Source of the DNA: Enterobacter kobei
GTDB taxonomy: Bacteria; Pseudomonadota; Gammaproteobacteria; Enterobacterales; Enterobacteriaceae
Assembly: GCF_018323985.1 (NCBI RefSeq)
Contig: NZ_AP024590.1
Coordinates: 3,286,001 to 3,350,000, forward strand
Direction of reading: 5' to 3'
Length of the DNA stretch: 64,000 bases
Of this stretch, positions 58,271 through 64,000 are shown in pieces. Each line of letters begins with the position of its first letter. Within the stretch, counting starts at the first letter, position 1. Made by a program: the position numbers and the translations under genes. Under the pieces are notes generated by a model. The model had not been told where the DNA came from. It was given only the letters and a program-made list of their open reading frames with translations, and made no database searches.

Positions 58271-60289
58271 TCACGCACCTAACAGACGGATCATCTCCGC
58301 CTCGTCGATCACCGCGATCCCCAGCTCCTGTGCTTTCGCAAGCTTGGAGCCAGCGGCTTCACCCGCGATCACCAGATCGGTTTTCTTCGACACGCTGCCC
58401 GCCACTTTTGCCCCCAGCGCCAGCAACGCCGCTTTCGCATCATCACGTGACATCTGGCTCAGGCTGCCGGTGAGCACGATAGTTTTACCGGCAAACGGGC
58501 TGTCGATTTCTTCGGCGTTGACCACCACAGGCGCGGCCCAGTGAATACCCACTTCCTCCACCAGTTGGCGGATCACCTCGCGGTTGCTCTCTTCATCCAG
58601 GAAGTGGCGCACATGGGTGGCGACCACAATGCCGACGTCCGGCACTTTTTGCAGTTCATCGATGGAGGCGGCAATCAGCGCTTCAAGCGTACCAAAATAA
58701 GTAGCCAGCCCGGCGGCGGTGGCTTCGCCGACTTCGCGAATGCCCAGCGCATACAGGAAACGGGCAAAGGTGGTCTCTTTCGATTTTTCCAGCGCATTCA
58801 CGATATTCTGCGCCGATTTTGGTCCCATGCGATCCAGCCCGGTGAGCTTGCCGGCGGTGAGTCTGAACAGGTCCGCTGGCGTGTGGACGTACTCTTTTTC
58901 CACCAGCTGGTCGATAATTTTATCGCCCATCCCGTCGACATCCATCGCCCGTCGCGAGACAAAATGCTTGAGGGATTCTTTGCGCTGCGCGCCGCAGATC
59001 AGGCCGCCGGTACAGCGGGTGACCGCCTCGCCTTCCACGCGCTCCACGTCCGAGCCACAGACCGGGCAGTGGGTCGGGAATTCCACGTCACGAGTTTCTG
59101 CCGGGCGCTCTGACTCAATCACGTTGACCACCTGCGGGATCACGTCCCCGGCGCGGCGGATCACCACTTTATCGCCGATTTTCAGCCCCAGGCGGGCTAT
59201 TTCATCAGCATTGTGTAATGTCGCGTTGCTGACCAGAACACCCGCGACATGCACCGGCTCCAGGCGTGCTACCGGCGTTATCGCTCCGGTACGGCCTACC
59301 TGAAATTCGACGTCGCGCACCCAGGTCATCTGCTCCTGCGCGGGGAATTTAAAGGCCACCGCCCAGCGTGGCGCACGGGCGACAAATCCCAGTTGTTCCT
59401 GCAGATCCAGCGAGTCGACCTTGATCACCACGCCATCAATATCAAACCCAAGCTGCGGGCGGTCTTCCGCGACCTTGTGATAAAAATCCAGCACCGCCTG
59501 CGGCGTGTCGCAAATACGGATGCGGTCGCTGACCGGCAGTCCCCAGCGTTTGAACTGCTGTAACCGCTCAAGATGGCTGCGCGGCAGTTCGCCGCCTTCC
59601 AGAATACCGACGCCGTAGCAGAAGAATGTCAGCGGACGCTTCGCCGTAATACGCGGATCGAGCTGACGCAGCGAGCCTGCGGCAGCGTTGCGCGGGTTAG
59701 CAAAGATTTTCCCGCCGGTACGCCGCGCTTCCTCGTTGATCTTTTCAAATCCCGCCTGAGGCAGGAACACTTCACCGCGCACTTCAAGACGCGCGGGAAT
59801 ATTGTCACCGTGCAGCTTCAGCGGAATAGCGCGGATGGTGCGCACGTTAGAAGTAATATCTTCCCCGGTTGTGCCATCGCCGCGGGTGGCGGCACGGATC
59901 AGCACACCGTTTTCGTACAGAATGCTTACCGCGAGACCGTCCAGCTTCAGCTCGCAGCAATAGCTCAGCGCGTCGGTGCTTTTCAGTCGATCCTGTACAC
60001 GCTTGTTAAAGGCCAGGAAGCTCTCTTCATCGAAGACGTTATCCAGCGACAGCATCGGCACTTCGTGACGGATCTGGGTAAAGGCGCTTAAGGGTGCCGC
60101 GCCCACGCGCTGCGTCGGTGAGTCCGGCGTGATCAGATCAGGATGCTGCGCTTCCAGCTCACGCAGCTCACGCAGCAGCCGATCGTACTCGGCATCGGGC
60201 ACTTCCGGCGCGTCCATCACGTGATACAGGTATTCATGATGGCGAAGCGTGGTTCGCAGTTCTGTGAGTTGTTGTTCGATTGAGTCCAT
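58271..60289 (-). CDS. ligA: NAD+-dependent DNA ligase LigA
   Basis: A 672-residue replicative ligase (E. coli 671). The Ia/NTase core has the AMP-accepting K115 in ELKLDGLA; then the OB fold, a four-cysteine zinc finger (CPVCG ... CTGGLICGAQ), the helix-hairpin-helix domain and a C-terminal BRCT domain (FAGKTIVLTGSLSQM to the end). It seals nicks using NAD+. Downstream of zipA, separated by a terminator-like hairpin. Confidence 0.98.
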   Translation of the reverse strand: MDSIEQQLTELRTTLRHHEYLYHVMDAPEVPDAEYDRLLRELRELEAQHPDLITPDSPTQRVGAAPLSAFTQIRHEVPMLSLDNVFDEESFLAFNKRVQDRLKSTDALSYCCELKLDGLAVSILYENGVLIRAATRGDGTTGEDITSNVRTIRAIPLKLHGDNIPARLEVRGEVFLPQAGFEKINEEARRTGGKIFANPRNAAAGSLRQLDPRITAKRPLTFFCYGVGILEGGELPRSHLERLQQFKRWGLPVSDRIRICDTPQAVLDFYHKVAEDRPQLGFDIDGVVIKVDSLDLQEQLGFVARAPRWAVAFKFPAQEQMTWVRDVEFQVGRTGAITPVARLEPVHVAGVLVSNATLHNADEIARLGLKIGDKVVIRRAGDVIPQVVNVIESERPAETRDVEFPTHCPVCGSDVERVEGEAVTRCTGGLICGAQRKESLKHFVSRRAMDVDGMGDKIIDQLVEKEYVHTPADLFRLTAGKLTGLDRMGPKSAQNIVNALEKSKETTFARFLYALGIREVGEATAAGLATYFGTLEALIAASIDELQKVPDVGIVVATHVRHFLDEESNREVIRQLVEEVGIHWAAPVVVNAEEIDSPFAGKTIVLTGSLSQMSRDDAKAALLALGAKVAGSVSKKTDLVIAGEAAGSKLAKAQELGIAVIDEAEMIRLLGA

Positions 60290-60305
60290 AACACACCATC
60301 AATAA

Positions 60306-60331
60306 TAAAAACCCCCGACAGGCGGGGGTTC
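60306..60331 (-). terminator. Hairpin between zipA and ligA
   Basis: Minus strand ACCCCCG-CCTGT-CGGGGGT followed by TTTTTATT. A strong intrinsic terminator, so ligA probably has its own promoter or depends on read-through. Confidence 0.75.
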
Positions 60332-60360
60332 AGGAAGGGGTTAAAACAGCGACGCGCGGG

Positions 60361-61395
60361 TTACGCGTTTGCCTCTTTAACTTCGCGAATGCGGGCCTGA
60401 TACTCACGCAGCTTTTGCGGCGTCATCATGCGACGCTGATCGTCCAGCACCATACCACCCACTTCGTCAGCAATGTACTGCGCCGACTGTAGCATCAACT
60501 TAAAGTTTTGCAGTTCATCGCCATAGGACGGTACCTGCATGAAGATAGTCACGCCAGGCGTAGTGAAATTGCCGGTCATCTCTGGATCAAAGGTGCCAGG
60601 GTTAACCATGTTCGCGAGGCTAAACAGTGCCGGACCGCTGCCGTCAGGGCTGAGGTGACGATGGAAAATGTTCATGTCACCGAACATAAAGCCAGCCTGC
60701 TGGATGCTGTTAAGCAACACATCGCCATTGATTTCGGTGCCCTGATGCGCCGCGACGCTCATGACGATCACCGTTTCTTTGCGCTTCGGCGGTTCAGGCG
60801 CAGCGACCGGTTCTTCAATAACAGGTTCTGGCTGCTGCACCGGCTGCGGCGCGCTGTACTGCGGCTCGACGTGCGGTGCAGTCGGTTGCGGCGCAACGGG
60901 CTGCTGGTGCACAGGCTGCTGAGGTACGGGTTGATGCTGAACCGGTTGTTGAACCGGTTGATGCTGAGCAGGGGGTTGTTGAACCGGCTGCTGATAAACA
61001 GGCTGCTGCGGCTGTTGCACCGGCTGGCGCGGCGTGTCGTCGTAAGCCGTCGGCGCAGGTTCACGCGGCTGCACCGGTGCCGTCGGGCGTGGCTGTGCCG
61101 ACGCATAAGGCGGCTGATACTGGTGCTGAGGCGAACGAGGGGCGTCTTGCTCAGGGGCTGTACCCGGTGCAGGGTTAACCCGGTGAACACGAACTTCACC
61201 TACGCCATCGTCGGCGTCATCATCGATGTCGTCCTCAAACGGTTCATCATCACGACGCGACTTCATGCGTTTTAATGGGCGATCGCGGAACATAGAAGAG
61301 CGCTCTTTCCGGCTGGTCCAGAACCCATGAACCAGCAGAGCGATTATGGCGATCGCGCCAACAATGATTAATATCAGACGCAAATCCTGCATCAT
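60361..61395 (-). CDS. zipA: Cell division protein ZipA
   Basis: A 344-residue bitopic inner-membrane protein anchoring FtsZ (E. coli ZipA 328). N-terminal membrane helix about 5-25 (LRLILIIVGAIAIIALLVHG), a charged segment, a very long proline/glutamine-rich linker (about 95-200) built of repeats such as QPVQQP, and the C-terminal FtsZ-binding domain (about 205-344; RKETVIVMSVAAHQGTEING ... MTPQKLREYQARIREVK). The start MMQDLR at 61395 is the family start. The extra length against K-12 lies in the P/Q linker. Confidence 0.96.
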   Translation of the reverse strand: MMQDLRLILIIVGAIAIIALLVHGFWTSRKERSSMFRDRPLKRMKSRRDDEPFEDDIDDDADDGVGEVRVHRVNPAPGTAPEQDAPRSPQHQYQPPYASAQPRPTAPVQPREPAPTAYDDTPRQPVQQPQQPVYQQPVQQPPAQHQPVQQPVQHQPVPQQPVHQQPVAPQPTAPHVEPQYSAPQPVQQPEPVIEEPVAAPEPPKRKETVIVMSVAAHQGTEINGDVLLNSIQQAGFMFGDMNIFHRHLSPDGSGPALFSLANMVNPGTFDPEMTGNFTTPGVTIFMQVPSYGDELQNFKLMLQSAQYIADEVGGMVLDDQRRMMTPQKLREYQARIREVKEANA

Positions 61396-61624
61396 TATAT
61401 TCTCTGTTGTTCTAACACCTTGCCACCACGGCAAACATTTACTCACTAAGAGTATTTGCCCATTACCGCAAGTGCAAGTGCACACATGGCTTTCACTGCA
61501 TAAAGATGAACAAAATCGTGCTTTTTGCTGTTTTTTCGAACATTTCCGAACTAGCCAGCGGCGTGTAAACCGTTAATATAGCCGTGCACTTTCCCTGGCT
61601 GTCACTAAAGGAGTCTGGCCTGAC

Positions 61625-62386
61625 ATGGGTTTATCATCTGCAACCGCGCCTCGTAGCGGCGTCTGGTACTTTTCTCAGGGCTGGAAGCTCATCACCCTCC
61701 CCGGCATTCGCCGCTTTGTGATCATGCCATTGCTGGTCAATATTTTGCTGATGGGCGGTGCCTTTTTATGGCTGTTTATGCAGCTTGATAGCTGGATCCC
61801 ACAGCTGATGACGCACGTACCGGACTGGTTACAGTGGCTGAGCTATCTGCTGTGGCCGATAGTCGTCATTTCAGTGGTGCTGGTGTTTGGCTACTTCTTC
61901 TCGACCATCGCCAATTGGATCGCGGCCCCCTTCAACGGCCTGCTGGCGGAGCAACTGGAAGCACGGCTGACCGGTGCCACGCCCCCGGATACCGGCATCG
62001 GTGCCATCATGAAAGACATTCCGCGCATTATGAAGCGCGAATGGCAGAAGCTGGCCTGGTATCTGCCCCGCGCGTTCGTGCTGCTATTGCTCTACTTTAT
62101 TCCCGGCATTGGACAGACGGTAGCACCGGTGCTGTGGTTCCTGTTCAGCGCCTGGATGCTGGCTATCCAGTACTGCGACTATCCCTTTGATAACCACAAA
62201 GTGCCGTTTAAAAGCATGCGTGAGGCGTTACGCACGCAAAAAGCCACAAATATGCAATTTGGCGCGCTGACCAGCCTGTTTACGCTGATCCCATTCCTTA
62301 ATCTTGTGATCATGCCTGTCGCCGTGTGCGGCGCAACGGCAATGTGGGTTGACTGTTATCGGTCAAAACACGCGCTGTGGAAGTGA
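61625..62386 (+). CDS. cysZ: Sulfate transporter CysZ
   Basis: A 253-residue inner-membrane sulfate channel, equal in length to E. coli CysZ. Hydrophobic segments near 30-55, 70-95, 140-165 and 205-235, with the conserved FFSTIANWIAAPFNGLLAEQLE and PRIMKREWQKLAWYLPRA stretches. It brings sulfate into the cell for cysteine synthesis, feeding cysK directly downstream (140 bp). Divergent from zipA over about 230 bp. Confidence 0.96.
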   Translation: MGLSSATAPRSGVWYFSQGWKLITLPGIRRFVIMPLLVNILLMGGAFLWLFMQLDSWIPQLMTHVPDWLQWLSYLLWPIVVISVVLVFGYFFSTIANWIAAPFNGLLAEQLEARLTGATPPDTGIGAIMKDIPRIMKREWQKLAWYLPRAFVLLLLYFIPGIGQTVAPVLWFLFSAWMLAIQYCDYPFDNHKVPFKSMREALRTQKATNMQFGALTSLFTLIPFLNLVIMPVAVCGATAMWVDCYRSKHALWK

Positions 62387-62526
62387 GTGGATTATTCCTC
62401 TACTTATTCCATACTTGTTGCCATTATTTCTCATCAGCATATAGATATGCGAAAACTGTACTTCCGCATCATTCTTAACCGCGTATGCTGATGACGTTCC
62501 CAAATTCATACAGTTAAGGACGGGCT

Positions 62527-63498
62527 ATGAGTAAGATTTTTGAAGACAACTCGTTGACTATCGGTCATACGCCGCTGGTTCGACTGAACCGCATCGGCAA
62601 TGGACGCATCCTGGCGAAGGTTGAATCCCGCAACCCGAGCTTCAGCGTGAAATGCCGTATCGGTGCCAATATGATTTGGGATGCCGAAAAACGGGGTGTG
62701 CTGAAACAGGGCGTTGAACTGGTTGAACCGACCAGCGGCAACACCGGTATCGCGCTGGCCTATGTTGCCGCCGCGCGTGGTTATAAGCTGACGCTGACCA
62801 TGCCGGAAACCATGAGTATTGAACGCCGTAAGCTGCTGAAAGCGCTGGGTGCGAATCTGGTGCTGACCGAAGGCGCGAAAGGCATGAAAGGTGCCATTCA
62901 GAAAGCCGAAGAAATTGTCGCCAGCGATCCGGCGAAATATCTGCTGCTGCAGCAGTTCAGCAACCCGGCCAACCCGGAAATCCATGAAAAAACCACCGGC
63001 CCGGAAATCTGGGAAGATACTGATGGCCAGGTTGACGTGTTTATCGCGGGCGTGGGTACTGGCGGTACGCTGACCGGCGTAAGCCGTTACATCAAGAACA
63101 CGAAAGGCAAAACGGATCTCATCACCGTGGCGGTTGAACCCACCGACTCCCCGGTGATCAAGCAGGCGCTGGCTGGCGAAGAGCTGAAACCTGGCCCGCA
63201 TAAAATCCAGGGCATCGGCGCAGGCTTTATTCCTGGCAACCTGGATCTGAAGCTGATTGATAAAGTGGTGACCATCACCAACGAAGAAGCCATCGACACC
63301 GCGCGTCGTCTGATGGAAGAAGAAGGTATTCTGGCGGGCATCTCCTCGGGAGCAGCAGTTGCCGCAGCGCTCAAGCTGCAGGAAGATGAAACCTTTACCA
63401 ACAAGAATATTGTCGTTATTCTGCCGTCTTCAGGTGAGCGTTATTTAAGCACTGCGCTGTTTGCCGATCTTTTCACTGAAAAAGAACTGCAACAGTAA
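62527..63498 (+). CDS. cysK: O-acetylserine sulfhydrylase A CysK
   Basis: A 323-residue PLP enzyme, same length as E. coli CysK, making cysteine from O-acetylserine and sulfide. Lysine K42 in PSFSVKCR binds PLP; the asparagine loop EPTSGNTGIALA and the phosphate-cup GTGGTLTG are intact. It also binds the SerAT C-terminus. The ATG follows AAGGACGGGCT. Its 140-bp upstream region should contain CysB sites but I could not place one safely. Confidence 0.97.
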   Translation: MSKIFEDNSLTIGHTPLVRLNRIGNGRILAKVESRNPSFSVKCRIGANMIWDAEKRGVLKQGVELVEPTSGNTGIALAYVAAARGYKLTLTMPETMSIERRKLLKALGANLVLTEGAKGMKGAIQKAEEIVASDPAKYLLLQQFSNPANPEIHEKTTGPEIWEDTDGQVDVFIAGVGTGGTLTGVSRYIKNTKGKTDLITVAVEPTDSPVIKQALAGEELKPGPHKIQGIGAGFIPGNLDLKLIDKVVTITNEEAIDTARRLMEEEGILAGISSGAAVAAALKLQEDETFTNKNIVVILPSSGERYLSTALFADLFTEKELQQ

Positions 63499-63519
63499 TG
63501 CCAGCACAGTAAAATCGCG

Positions 63520-63550
63520 CAAAAAAGCACCTGTTGAGGTGCTTTTTTGT
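63520..63550 (+). terminator. Terminator after cysK
   Basis: AGCACCT-GTTG-AGGTGCT flanked by six A and six T. Confidence 0.9.
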
Positions 63551-63883
63551 GGCGCACTTCAAATTTTCAACTCTCCTGGCATTGATTACCCCCGCCGGGT
63601 CTGGTATTTAACCACCACATTTATTTCGAAGCGCGAAATTAATCGATTTGTGACTTTGCGCCAGCTGAATCGATTTAATGATTTGGTTCAGGTCTCGCTT
63701 TCGCGGCATAATGATTAATGACGGACGAAACCTTAACGGCCAGAACTCTCAGGCTCCGGATTTGCGTCATCACGCTTCTGTATCGCGCCCCGTTACTATT
63801 GGCGCTAACAATACAGGCTAAAGTTAAGCCGCCAGGCTAGACTTTAGTTCCACAACACTAAACCTATAAGTTGGGGAAATACA
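63551..63883 (+). promoter_or_regulatory. ptsH upstream regulatory region
   Basis: About 330 bp nearly matching, as recalled, the E. coli ptsHI-crr promoter region. A P0-like pair TTGGTT (63683-63688) and CATAAT (63707-63712) with 18-bp spacer is visible, and a P1-like -10 TAGACT lies near 63838. CRP and Mlc control these promoters in E. coli; I did not locate their sites confidently. Confidence 0.55.
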
Positions 63884-64000
63884 ATGTTCCAGCAAGAAGT
63901 TACCATTACCGCTCCGAACGGTCTGCATACCCGCCCTGCTGCTCAGTTTGTTAAAGAAGCAAAAGGCTTCTCCTCTGAGATCACTGTGACCTCCAATGGC
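63884..64000 (+). CDS. ptsH: Phosphocarrier protein HPr (3' end cut off by window)
   Basis: The first 39 codons of HPr: MFQQEVTITAPNGLHTRPA with the phospho-acceptor H15, followed by the regulatory-loop region. The rest is beyond the window end. GGGGAAATACA precedes the ATG. HPr takes phosphate from enzyme I and passes it to EIIA proteins; in this window its clients would be GfrA and the PRD-containing GfrR, while FryA carries its own HPr domain. Confidence 0.97.
   Translation, partial: MFQQEVTITAPNGLHTRPAAQFVKEAKGFSSEITVTSNG

Noticed and set aside
62387..62526. CysB site upstream of cysK
   Set aside because: Expected from E. coli, but the CysB motif is loose and I could not place it with confidence by eye.

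Overview
ORGANISM. The window is chromosomal DNA of a gammaproteobacterium of the family Enterobacteriaceae. Almost every protein can be matched by recognition to an Escherichia coli K-12 counterpart at about full length, and several neighbourhoods (prmB-aroC-mepA-yfcA-epmC-yfcL, fadIJ, mntH/nupC, gltX/tRNA-Val/tRNA-Lys, ligA-zipA-cysZ-cysK-ptsH) keep the K-12 order. It is not E. coli: it carries the methionine-salvage genes mtnBCD, a gfr-type mannose-family PTS operon beside argW, and a different large-scale order. An Enterobacter/Klebsiella/Lelliottia-like genus is plausible, but the genus cannot be fixed by eye. LAYOUT. 0-4.7 kb: end of ypdF, then ypdE and fryA (peptidases plus a three-domain PTS phosphotransferase), convergent with the AraC-family gene ypdC. 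4.9-12.4 kb: a block from another part of the K-12 map: rnk, uspG, ahpF/ahpC (OxyR-controlled), dsbG, ybdO, ybdN, ybdM. 12.4-15.6 kb: methionine salvage, with ybdL (methionine aminotransferase) divergent from mtnBCD and a two-box MetJ operator between them. 15.6-29.6 kb: housekeeping genes yfcL to prmB, smrB, sixA, the anaerobic beta-oxidation genes fadIJ, yfcZ, fadL, mlaA, yfdC and tRNA-Arg argW. 29.6-37.1 kb: accessory operon gfrABCDEF with its LevR-type activator gfrR and a sigma-54 promoter. 37.7-44 kb: microprotein ypdK, alaC, the ypdA/ypdB two-component system, glk and an aldo-keto reductase. 44-64 kb: ypeC, mntH, nupC, pdeA, two tRNA-Ala, yfeCD, gltX, three tRNA-Val and one tRNA-Lys, xapRBA, a FlxA-like gene behind a sigma-28 promoter, yfeH, ypeB, ligA, zipA, cysZ, cysK and the start of ptsH. 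HOW THE GENES WORK TOGETHER. Three themes recur. (1) PTS and sugar or Amadori-product handling: fryA, gfrABCDEF/R, glk, ptsH and the phosphohistidine phosphatase sixA. (2) Sulfur metabolism: ybdL-mtnBCD recycle methylthioadenosine sulfur to methionine, while cysZ/cysK import sulfate and make cysteine. (3) Envelope and stress: ahpCF, dsbG, uspG, mlaA, fadL, mepA and the manganese importer mntH with MntR- and Fur-like boxes. NOVELTY. Most of the window is conserved core genome and I do not see a clearly new multi-gene defence or mobile system. The best leads are the gfr sigma-54 promoter embedded in one arm of a perfect 13-bp inverted repeat, the sigma-28-controlled FlxA-like orphan, the shared MetJ operator, the YbdN/YbdM (IbrA/IbrB-like) pair, and two synteny breakpoints around the rnk-mtnD block. 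No CRISPR array, insertion sequence, transposase, integrase or origin was seen.
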